DNA of 5,021 nucleotides from Candidatus Levyibacteriota bacterium (GTDB lineage: Bacteria > Patescibacteriota > Microgenomatia > Levybacterales > UBA12049). The DNA is taken from contig JACQKR010000063.1 in assembly GCA_016204425.1 (NCBI GenBank), positions 1-5,021 of the forward strand, read 5' to 3'. The notes beneath the pieces are model-generated. The model made no database searches. It saw only the letters and a program-made list of their open reading frames with translations, and was not told the DNA's origin. The position numbers and the translations under genes were made by a program. Positions 1 to 4,424 of the stretch are shown piece after piece (position 1 is the stretch's first letter; each line of letters starts with the position of its first letter).

Positions 1-349
1 AGTGTAATACAAACCATCAGAATGTCAATACAGAAGATTCCCTGATTGCAACATATCTAAAGAATTCTTTTTATTTGCAATTGAAAGCAGCGCGTGAAAT
101 ACCGCTCAGCGGGATAGCCGACCTTTCACTTGCAAAATGTTTTGGACGTCTTTTCTAAAAAGACGTTAGAAAAAAATCTTTGGATACTTTTCTCGGCAGA
201 AAGTAGAGAAACAAAATCCCCATTTACTCTACAATGATCCAGTAAATCATATTGTTTTTGAAGCTAAAAATGCGCAATATGCTGTTTCAGCAATTTCTAA
301 ATTGCACACAATTGACTTCCTAATGAGCCTAATGATATAGTGAGCATAT
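1..349. other. Upstream region without a confident gene; possible gene remnants
   Basis: No complete gene with a start codon can be supported here. Two short open stretches are seen on the plus strand. The first is open from the window edge to a TAA at 156-158 (about 51 codons) and could be the 3' end of a gene that starts outside the window. The second is open from 170 to a TAG at 338-340 (56 codons), lies in a different frame and has no usable start until its last few codons. Its translation looks protein-like (it contains LLYNDP and FEAKNAQYAVSAISK), so it may be a decayed or frameshifted remnant. I do not recognise either. A perfect 9-bp inverted repeat with a 3-nt loop (146-166) spans the first stop codon but has no T-tract after it. 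Confidence 0.3.
312..341 (+). promoter_or_regulatory. Promoter for hicBA with extended -10
   Basis: TTGACT at 312-317 and TATAGT at 336-341 are separated by 18 bp. A TG at 333-334, one base before the -10, gives the extended -10 form (TGnTATAGT). Each hexamer differs from the sigma-70 consensus at one position. The -10 ends only 8 nt before the hicB ATG, so the predicted transcription start falls within about 0-2 nt of the start codon, implying a leaderless or almost leaderless message. The spacer contains two copies of CCTAATGA in tandem (9-bp step, 319-335), which could be an operator; this is inference. Confidence 0.55.
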
Positions 350-589
350 ATGAAAAAGAAAATTTTGCACTATGATGCTGTTTTTGAAAAAGAGTCTGAT
401 GGAGGCTATTCTGTTTGGGTTCCTGATTTGCCTGGCTGCGCATCTCAAGGAGATACGCTTGAAGAAGCCATCGGAAATATTAAAGAGGCAGCTGAACTTT
501 ATCTGGAAGATGCAGATGAAGAAAAAATAGAAGAAGGAAAGACTCACAAAGACCGTTTTATAGTACCAGTCCGAGTTACCACCCAGTAA
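350..589 (+). CDS. hicB: HicB family antitoxin of a type II toxin-antitoxin system
   Basis: This 79-residue protein is the likely antitoxin that binds and neutralises the HicA RNase encoded immediately downstream. It matches the HicB N-terminal partial RNase H-like fold: the stretch from about residue 8 to 52 has the family signature (DGGYSVWVPDLPGC at 17-30, then GDTLEEAIGN at 34-43, followed by a helix), and a closing beta strand is seen near 69-76 (FIVPVRV). It is at the short end for HicB and ends without the ribbon-helix-helix or HTH DNA-binding domain that many HicBs carry, so operator binding by this protein is uncertain. Antitoxin-first order is a common arrangement. The ATG at 350 has no Shine-Dalgarno sequence, in keeping with the very short leader predicted from the promoter. 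The gene is AT-rich compared with the large gene at 1063-3258, as expected for an acquired module. Confidence 0.88.
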   Translation: MKKKILHYDAVFEKESDGGYSVWVPDLPGCASQGDTLEEAIGNIKEAAELYLEDADEEKIEEGKTHKDRFIVPVRVTTQ

Positions 590-590
590 C

Positions 591-821
591 ATGTCAAATA
601 TCCCCCAAATTAGTGGTAAAAAGGTAATCAACGCTTTAGAAAAAATTGGATTTCAAGTTGTCAGACAAAAAGGAAGTCATATTCGATTAATAAGAATGTA
701 CCAAGGAAAAAAGCAAGTAATTACTGTCCCAAATCATAAGGTAATCCGCAAAGGGACATTGCTCAACGGCATCTTAAAACCAATTAATCTGAGCGTGGAA
801 GAATTAAAGAAACTACTTTAA
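591..821 (+). CDS. hicA: HicA family mRNA interferase toxin
   Basis: This 76-residue protein is the predicted toxin. HicA proteins have a double-stranded-RNA-binding-like fold and cleave mRNA (and tmRNA) to stop translation. The sequence shows the family layout: an N-terminal SGKKVINALEKIGF helix and turn (8-21), the strand leading to KGSHIRL with the conserved catalytic His30, then a basic strand, VPNHKVIRKGTL (46-57), and a C-terminal helix (NLSVEELKKLL). The length is normal for HicA. Its ATG lies one base after the hicB TAA (587-589), so translation is probably coupled to hicB; no separate RBS or promoter is visible. The catalytic His and the flanking Gly-Ser are intact, so the toxin looks functional. 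No terminator with a T-tract is seen immediately downstream. Confidence 0.9.
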   Translation: MSNIPQISGKKVINALEKIGFQVVRQKGSHIRLIRMYQGKKQVITVPNHKVIRKGTLLNGILKPINLSVEELKKLL

Positions 822-847
822 GCACAAATCGATGATATCCAGATCTT

Positions 848-862
848 CCCCACTTCGCGGGG
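848..862. repeat. Short GC-rich hairpin, fragment of an intergenic palindrome family
   Basis: CCCC (848-851) pairs with GGGG (859-862) around the loop ACTTCGC. The first ten bases, CCCCACTTCG, recur as the reverse complement at 4162-4171 inside a larger palindrome cluster, so this is probably a fragment of the same dispersed repeat. There is no T-tract, so it is not a convincing hicBA terminator. Confidence 0.4.
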
Positions 863-924
863 CAGGCATCTACACCCTCATCTCAGCGCAAGTTGAAACG
901 AATTAAAAATAAGTAAAATCCCTT

Positions 925-966
925 GATACTAGATACAAAATACAAGATACAGTATACTAAATAAAT
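925..966. repeat. Degenerate 7-bp tandem array (GATACAA-like units)
   Basis: Six consecutive 7-bp units fit the pattern GATACWR/AATACAA. The unit starts are 925, 932, 939, 946, 953 and 960; the last is the most diverged. The core ATAC is at the same phase in the first five. It lies between hicA and the promoter of the large membrane protein. Confidence 0.75.
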
Positions 967-974
967 TCTTATCC

Positions 975-1003
975 TTGACATTATACCTTGATGATTTTAC
1001 AGT
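975..1003 (+). promoter_or_regulatory. Sigma-70-type promoter for the membrane-protein gene
   Basis: A perfect TTGACA (975-980) is followed after 17 bp by TACAGT (998-1003; matches TATAAT at four of six positions). The predicted start near 1010 would give a 5' leader of about 50 nt that begins with an inverted repeat and then a 7-bp array before the ATG at 1063. Confidence 0.6.
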
Positions 1004-1007
1004 GATC

Positions 1008-1030
1008 TTAGTTCATCATTTCTGAACTAA
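1008..1030. repeat. 8-bp inverted repeat at the predicted transcript 5' end
   Basis: TTAGTTCA (1008-1015) and TGAACTAA (1023-1030) are perfect reverse complements around a 7-nt loop. The repeat sits 5-27 bp after the -10 box. It could be a 5' stabilising hairpin in the mRNA or a dimeric repressor operator; the sequence does not decide between these. Confidence 0.5.
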
Positions 1031-1057
1031 AAACTAGCAACTATTAACTGATAACTA
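1023..1057. repeat. Degenerate 7-bp tandem array (nnAACTn units) in the leader
   Basis: AACT recurs exactly every 7 bp at 1025, 1032, 1039, 1046 and 1053, with variable bases between. The array fills the leader just before the ATG at 1063 and shares its first unit with the right arm of the preceding inverted repeat. No Shine-Dalgarno sequence is present in this leader. Confidence 0.7.
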
Positions 1058-1062
1058 ATCAT

Positions 1063-3258
1063 ATGACCGATACACGAAAAGAAATTTTGTCTTACATCGA
1101 TACCATCTCGATGCTGCTGCTGGGAGTTCTCTTCTTAGTCTTCCCGCTTGTCTTTACGTCACAAACCACCGATCCTTTCGGCCTTCCCAAGCAGGCCCTG
1201 CTCGCGACCGTCGTTTTGACATCTCTGATTCTTTTTGGCGTCCGCATGGTTGTGGCGAGTAAAGTCGCCTTGCGAACAACACCGTTTGATTTCCCGGTCA
1301 TGCTCTTTATGATTGTCGTCTTTGTCTCGGCCATGCTTTCCATCAACCGCTATGATTCCCTGACGAATTTCGTCCCACTATTATATGGCGCACTCCTTTT
1401 CTTCGTGATCACCAATCTGATCAAGAAAGAAAGCTCGATTCTCTTTGCTGTCGCCGCACTCGTCATCGGTGGCGGACTCGCCTCGATCCTTGGCATACTC
1501 TCGTACTTTAAGATCTACGTGCTGCCGTATGCCTATACACAAAACCCCCTCTTCACGCCCTTTGGCTCTTTGCTTGATCAGGCAATCTACCTTGCGCTTA
1601 TCCTCCCGCTTGCCGGCTATGTCGCTTATCCGCTTGTCTCTCCATATATATCATCCGGCCCAGCCGGATTCAAATGGTTACCACAAGGAGATAAAAGCGC
1701 TCAAACAACCCGTGCAGTGGCATTTGGAACCGGATTCCTGCTCATCCTTGCCGGTTTGGCCTTAACAGTCTATGAGCTCTTTGTGGTCCAGAAGCCAATC
1801 ATCCTTCCCTTCGAAACAGGATTCAGAACAGCCTTTGCCCAAATCTCACAAGACACGGGGCGCGTCATGCAAAGCTTCTTCCTGGGATCCGGCTATGGCC
1901 AATATCTGACGAGCTTCACGAGATTCAAGGATGCGACATACAACCTGAATCCGCAACTCTGGTCGTTCACCTTCTTCAGATCAAGCAGTTTTGTCCTCGA
2001 GCTCTTGGCAACAACCGGAGTATTGGGCCTCGCCAGCTTCGTCTTCATTCTCTACCGATTTGTCAAAGAAAAGCATTTGTTCGCGCCACTCGTCCTTGCC
2101 TTCATTGCCGCCTTCTTACTTCCCCTCTCATTCACCATGCAGATACTCTTTTTCATCCTCCTTGGTCTCTTTGCGGCAATCAGGTCCCTTCAGAATCCAA
2201 AAAAGTATGCGGACCTGGAATACTATTTTGTTGCCTTGAAAAAAGGCCTGTTCGTTGCAGCACCTGAGGGAGAAACTCATCACAGCACCCAAACCGAATC
2301 ACGAATCCTTCCGGGCATTATCTTCATTGTGCTCATGGTGATCGTGGGAGCGCTTGGCTATATGACTGGACGCTATGTCGTTGCCGATGTGACATTCCAG
2401 CGCTCACTCGTTGCAGCCTCCCAGAACAATGGCCTGCAGACCTACAACCTGCAGAAAGCTGCAATCCAGATGTTCCCCTACCGGGATACCTACTATCGTA
2501 TCTTCTCACAGACAAATTTAGCCTTGGCGAATTCACTCGCGATCCAGGAATCACAGAACAAGACGCCAAATCAGCAAACACAGCAAAATATCCTGACACT
2601 CATCCAACAGTCAATCAACGGCGGACGATCAGCAGTGACCCTATCGCCTTTGACCGCCTTGAACTGGAACAATCTCTCAGCAGTCTACCGGGCGCTCATC
2701 GGCTTTGGCCAGAATGCCGACCAGTTCGCAATTGCGACCAATGATCAGGCACGACAGCTCGATCCGAACAACCCGCAGCAATACATCAGTCTTGGGGGTA
2801 TCTACTATCAACTTCGAGCTTGGGAGGATGCCCAGCGCCAGTTCCAGATTGCGGTCTCTCTCAAACGTGACTATGCAAATGCGTATTATAATCTTGGCCA
2901 TGCACTCGAGGAGAAAAGTGACCTCCAGAATGCGCTCATCTCATACGAAACAGTGAAGACACTGGTTGTGAATGATAAGGAAAGCGTAAAGAAGATAACT
3001 GAGGAGATCGATGTTTTGAAGAAGAAAATTGGCGAGCAGCAAAAGACAGCAGATCAAGCATCAGGATCCGGCGCAGCCGGACAAGCTGAGAACCTGCCTG
3101 CCGGCAGGCAGGACCAGCCACCAATTGGCGTTGACAAACCATCAGCCCAACTTCCAGAGAGAGATCCACAAGAGAAGATCCCGGGACCGCCAACCACTCC
3201 GCCAGCTGGCGGGCCAACCCCCGTCAAAACGAGTGTGACACCATCTCCTAAGCCATAA
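1063..3258 (+). CDS. O-antigen ligase/polymerase-like membrane protein with C-terminal TPRs
   Basis: This 731-residue protein probably acts in assembling or transferring surface glycans at the cytoplasmic membrane. I count about 11 hydrophobic segments (near 13-32, 45-64, 77-95, 103-119, 125-150, 165-193, 217-243, 307-331, 337-355, 357-374 and 415-435). Positive charges mark the inner loops, giving an N-in, C-out topology. The long external loop (244-306) with GSGYGQY (275-281), followed by SSSFVLELLATTGVLG, matches the WaaL/Wzy_C layout. The His often seen before that helix is absent (Ser308-Ser310), so the exact activity is uncertain. The C-terminal part, predicted extracytoplasmic, has a TPR-like stretch (about 533-570), two good TPRs (573-606 and 607-640), a charged probable coiled coil (635-662) and a Gly/Pro-rich tail (665-731). 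The tail carries three in-frame DNA palindromes. Start: the ATG directly follows the 7-bp array; no RBS is visible. Its base composition is richer in GC than its neighbours. Confidence 0.75.
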   Translation: MTDTRKEILSYIDTISMLLLGVLFLVFPLVFTSQTTDPFGLPKQALLATVVLTSLILFGVRMVVASKVALRTTPFDFPVMLFMIVVFVSAMLSINRYDSLTNFVPLLYGALLFFVITNLIKKESSILFAVAALVIGGGLASILGILSYFKIYVLPYAYTQNPLFTPFGSLLDQAIYLALILPLAGYVAYPLVSPYISSGPAGFKWLPQGDKSAQTTRAVAFGTGFLLILAGLALTVYELFVVQKPIILPFETGFRTAFAQISQDTGRVMQSFFLGSGYGQYLTSFTRFKDATYNLNPQLWSFTFFRSSSFVLELLATTGVLGLASFVFILYRFVKEKHLFAPLVLAFIAAFLLPLSFTMQILFFILLGLFAAIRSLQNPKKYADLEYYFVALKKGLFVAAPEGETHHSTQTESRILPGIIFIVLMVIVGALGYMTGRYVVADVTFQRSLVAASQNNGLQTYNLQKAAIQMFPYRDTYYRIFSQTNLALANSLAIQESQNKTPNQQTQQNILTLIQQSINGGRSAVTLSPLTALNWNNLSAVYRALIGFGQNADQFAIATNDQARQLDPNNPQQYISLGGIYYQLRAWEDAQRQFQIAVSLKRDYANAYYNLGHALEEKSDLQNALISYETVKTLVVNDKESVKKITEEIDVLKKKIGEQQKTADQASGSGAAGQAENLPAGRQDQPPIGVDKPSAQLPERDPQEKIPGPPTTPPAGGPTPVKTSVTPSPKP
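1653..1669. repeat. Palindrome inside the membrane-protein gene (residues 197-203)
   Basis: ATCCGGC and GCCGGAT flank a CCA loop. It encodes part of SSGPAGF in the predicted cytoplasmic loop between the sixth and seventh membrane segments. Nearly the same palindrome (TCCGGC, GCA, GCCGGA) recurs in the same gene at 3067-3081. Confidence 0.6.
3067..3081. repeat. Palindrome in the C-terminal tail of the membrane-protein gene
   Basis: TCCGGC and GCCGGA flank a GCA loop; codons 669-673 read SGAAG. It shares its arms and reading frame with the 1653-1669 palindrome, which suggests a dispersed repeat tolerated in coding DNA. Confidence 0.6.
3093..3112. repeat. 20-bp perfect palindrome in coding sequence (LPAGRQ)
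   Basis: CCTGCCTGCC is followed at once by its reverse complement GGCAGGCAGG. In frame it reads LPAGRQ (residues 678-683). I recall this palindrome, and its spurious translations LPAGRQ or ACRQAG, as recurrent in Parcubacteria genomes; that part is recollection rather than a search. Confidence 0.8.
3199..3212. repeat. 14-bp perfect palindrome near the 3' end of the membrane-protein gene
   Basis: CCGCCAGCTGGCGG is its own reverse complement and encodes PPAGG (residues 713-717) in the proline-rich tail. It is the third distinct palindrome in the last 200 bp of this gene. Confidence 0.65.
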
Positions 3259-3262
3259 ACCG

Positions 3263-3297
3263 AAGATTTACGATTGAAGATTCAAGATTTAGAATGT
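3263..3297. repeat. Degenerate 7-bp tandem array (AAGATTT units)
   Basis: Five 7-bp units start at 3263, 3270, 3277, 3284 and 3291, with consensus AAGATTn and GAT or GAA in phase. The array begins four bases after the stop of the membrane-protein gene. It has the same period as the two arrays upstream of that gene but a different unit. Confidence 0.65.
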
Positions 3298-3327
3298 TCC
3301 TCCGCGCACACCTCTTGCCTTAAATCA

Positions 3328-3433
3328 AGTCTTGCGGGAAGCCGCGGCTTTCGAGCACGTTCACTGTTTGATCCCGATTTAATCGGGAGAGTTTGAACGA
3401 AGCGCAGAAAGACGTGGCGACCTCAGCAAGACT
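3328..3433. repeat. Long imperfect palindrome (about 106 nt) with CCCGATT/AATCGGG core
   Basis: The outer arms AGTCTTGC (3328-3335) and GCAAGACT (3426-3433) are perfect complements, and the inner arms TCCCGATT (3372-3379) and AATCGGGA (3381-3388) share the same centre, 3380. Between them the arms also share CTTTC and CGTTCA in the same order, so the whole stretch can fold as one imperfect hairpin. The left arm contains an additional 12-bp perfect palindrome, AAGCCGCGGCTT (3339-3350). It sits between the convergent genes and lacks a T-tract. No protein is supported here. Confidence 0.65.
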
Positions 3434-3441
3434 ATGCCAAC

Positions 3442-3481
3442 AAAAAAACCAGACGTTTGGCAAAAATTTGCTTTGGTCTGG
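3442..3481 (-). terminator. Intrinsic terminator of the zinc-ribbon gene
   Basis: On the minus strand, CCAGAC (3481-3476) pairs with GTCTGG (3454-3449) and encloses a nested GCAAA/TTTGC stem. An uninterrupted run of seven T follows (3448-3442). The hairpin starts 19 nt after the zinc-ribbon stop codon. The plus-strand side has no equal T-run, so it is probably one-directional. Confidence 0.85.
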
Positions 3482-3499
3482 CTTTCTTGAGGTATTACA

Positions 3500-3802
3500 T
3501 TACCCTTGTCGCTGCTTTTGGAAGCAATCTCGACACAAGACTGGTCTATCACCTTTTGGTTGGAACGGAACCGTATCTTGCTTACCACAATTGGCACACG
3601 TTATTTGGAACTGTTGCCGTGGTCCGCTTGATCGAGAATCTCCGCCACCGTTCATACGAGCTTTTTTCGCTGAACGACATGATGGGCACCGAACCGGTGC
3701 GTTCTCAAACCCTTTTTTTTGATAGAACTCTTGCTCTGATGCAGTCCAGGTAAACTGATTACCGCAGTCTCGACAAGTGAGTGTTTGATCTTGAAATGAC
3801 AC
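3500..3802 (-). CDS. Small protein with two zinc ribbons (zf-trcl type plus CxxC...CxxC)
   Basis: This 100-residue protein has two four-cysteine zinc sites. The first uses Cys10, Cys13, Cys39 and Cys42 and matches the 'probable zinc-ribbon' family (LTCRDCG, then an EQEFYQKKGFEN helix and RCPSCR). The second uses Cys69, Cys72, Cys90 and Cys93 (ITCANCG, then PVLCRDC). A Gly/Ser/Arg-rich basic linker (about 45-64) joins them, which suggests nucleic-acid or protein contacts, but no function is established. The start is GTG at 3802: an in-frame TAA lies directly before it, so no earlier start is possible, and GGGGGTG (an SD-like sequence after AAA) lies 9 nt upstream. It is convergent with the membrane-protein gene and ends at a strong terminator. 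Its upstream region carries two large hairpins and a duplicated promoter-like module that may control it. Confidence 0.85.
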   Translation of the reverse strand: MSFQDQTLTCRDCGNQFTWTASEQEFYQKKGFENAPVRCPSCRSAKKARMNGGGDSRSSGPRQQFQITCANCGKQDTVPFQPKGDRPVLCRDCFQKQRQG

Positions 3803-3821
3803 TTAGAATTTCACCCCCTTT

Positions 3822-3862
3822 AGACTCTCTTTCCCGATGGAACATCGGGATTAGAGAGGTCT
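3822..3862. repeat. Hairpin with CCCGATG/CATCGGG core in the zinc-ribbon gene's 5' region
   Basis: TCCCGATG (3832-3839) and CATCGGGA (3843-3850) pair around a GAA loop. The pairing continues outward through AGACTCTCT and AGAGAGGTCT with a small internal loop and bulge. On the minus strand it lies about 20 nt before the GTG start and ends next to the SD-like sequence, so it could affect translation. Confidence 0.65.
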
Positions 3863-3864
3863 TA

Positions 3865-3920
3865 AGTCCGCCGATTCAGCGCTCCCCGATTTAATCGGGG
3901 TAAGCTTAGGCGGGCAGACT
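3865..3920. repeat. Imperfect palindrome with CCCCGATT/AATCGGGG core
   Basis: CCCCGATT (3884-3891) and AATCGGGG (3893-3900) share the centre at 3892 with the outer arms AGTC (3865-3868) and GACT (3917-3920), with CGCC/GGCG pairing between. The core is one base pair longer than, but otherwise the same as, that at 3373-3387. It is separated by only two bases from the preceding hairpin. Confidence 0.6.
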
Positions 3921-3970
3921 CTACTATTTTCCCTTGGATTTCCTAAGTGCCCATGTGGAAGAAACCATAA

Positions 3971-4000
3971 TGGAATACCTTAGAATACCTGGAAAACCTG
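3971..4000. repeat. Degenerate 10-bp tandem array
   Basis: Three 10-bp units (3971-3980, 3981-3990, 3991-4000) share the pattern nnGAATACCT; the third is GGAAAACCTG. It lies between the promoter-like duplication and the hairpins upstream of the zinc-ribbon gene. Confidence 0.55.
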
Positions 4001-4003
4001 CTT

Positions 4004-4074
4004 GCATTATATACTCCTCTGCTCTCAAAATGCAATAAGCATAATATACCCCTCTGCTTTCAAATTGCAAATAA
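4004..4074 (-). repeat. 35-bp tandem duplication carrying two promoter-like modules
   Basis: Copy one is 4004-4038 and copy two is 4039-4074; they differ by a few substitutions and one inserted base. Read on the minus strand, each copy holds a sigma-70-like pair with identical 18-bp spacing: TTGCAA (4070-4065) with TATTAT (4046-4041), and TTGCAT (4035-4030) with TATAAT (4011-4006). The spacers are also conserved (GAAAGCAGAGGGG and GAGAGCAGAGGAG), so the repeat is more than two promoter hexamers. They point towards the zinc-ribbon gene about 200 nt away. Each copy also has AGGGG or AGGAG six bases before an ATG, so the module could alternatively be a duplicated RBS and start. Confidence 0.6.
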
Positions 4075-4081
4075 GTACCTT

Positions 4082-4171
4082 CGGCCTAGCGAAGCCCTCC
4101 TTCGCTAAAGCTACGGCCGGCAAGCAAGCTTTTCCCGCTTGCCCCCTCGAAGTCCGAAGGACGAAGTGGGG
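4082..4171. repeat. Cluster of GC-rich palindromes
   Basis: Three hairpins follow each other. TAGCGAAG/CTTCGCTA spans 4087-4107 with a 5-nt loop and an outer CGGCC/GGCCG pair. GGCAAGC (4119-4125) pairs with GCTTGCC (4137-4143). Concentric CCCC/GGGG (4143-4171) and GTCC/GGAC (4152-4162) share the centre 4157. Translated, part reads PSFAKATAGK, which I recall as a frequent spurious peptide in Parcubacteria annotations. No gene is supported here. Confidence 0.65.
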
Positions 4172-4198
4172 TGGTACTCTTGGCACCCGTGGCACTCG
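4172..4198. repeat. Degenerate 9-bp tandem array (TGGCACTCG units)
   Basis: Three units start at 4172, 4181 and 4190: TGGTACTCT, TGGCACCCG and TGGCACTCG. The array directly follows the palindrome cluster. Confidence 0.6.
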
Positions 4199-4207
4199 TA
4201 GTTTTCA

Positions 4208-4379
4208 GACTTATGCATAGAGTGCTAAGGCACCTTTTTCATATCTTTGCTGAGAATTGTATACTTCTGCATAAAATTGCATATCTGTATTTTCTACCTC
4301 AACAATAAAACTGAATCTCACTATCGGCAAATTTACCGTGGTAAGTAGATCAAAGCAGAACAAAAATTGGCTTTGGTCA
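4208..4379. other. Non-coding stretch upstream of the four-helix gene
   Basis: I see no supported gene here. Around 4258-4284 the minus strand resembles the 35-bp promoter-like repeat (TGCA, a T-run, GCAG, AAG, then TATACAAT), possibly a third, more diverged copy. A 4-bp hairpin, GTGC/GCAC (4222-4233), followed by five T is too weak to call a terminator. A minus-strand open frame crosses the stretch, but much of it is the antisense of the four-helix gene. Confidence 0.35.
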
Positions 4380-4395
4380 ATATAATCGTTATAAT
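4367..4395 (+). promoter_or_regulatory. Candidate promoter of the four-helix gene
   Basis: TTGGCT (4367-4372) and a perfect TATAAT (4390-4395) are separated by 17 bp. The -10 belongs to the 9-bp TTATAAnnn array, which supplies further TATAAT or TATAAA hexamers at 4381, 4399, 4408 and 4417. The start of transcription would be near 4402, ten bases before the ATG. Confidence 0.45.
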
Positions 4396-4424
4396 TATTA
4401 TAAATTTTATAATGATTATAAACT
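4380..4424. repeat. 9-bp tandem array TTATAAnnn at the start of the four-helix gene
   Basis: Five 9-bp units start at 4380 (ATATAA), 4389, 4398, 4407 and 4416 (all TTATAA). The likely start codon ATG (4412-4414) lies inside the fourth unit. A second array of the same unit is found within the gene at 4741-4785. Confidence 0.8.

Noticed and set aside
146..166. Hairpin as an intrinsic terminator
   Set aside because: The 9-bp stem is perfect, but it is AT-rich and is followed by an A-rich run on the plus strand and no T-run on the minus strand.
925..1057. 7-bp arrays as a CRISPR array
   Set aside because: The units are far too short and degenerate, there are no constant repeats with unique spacers, and no cas gene is near.
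1092..3238. Several open frames inside and opposite the large membrane-protein gene
   Set aside because: They are overlaps in other frames of a long gene with consistent topology and TPRs; none has a domain or RBS.
3393..3753. Two overlapping plus-strand open frames opposite the zinc-ribbon gene
   Set aside because: They cover the antisense of a gene with intact zinc motifs, RBS and terminator, and show no domain of their own.
4002..4220. Plus-strand open frame containing PSFAKATAGK and GTLGTRGTR
   Set aside because: It is the translation of the 35-bp duplication, the palindrome cluster and the 9-bp array. No RBS or domain is present, and such peptides are known spurious products of repeats.
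4222..4239. GTGC/GCAC hairpin with five T as a terminator
   Set aside because: The stem is only 4 bp, and no plus-strand gene ends shortly upstream.
4367..4411. TTG at 4367 as the start of the four-helix protein
   Set aside because: It would add a 15-residue Ile-rich peptide that is only a translation of the upstream repeat and promoter; the family core starts soon after the ATG at 4412.
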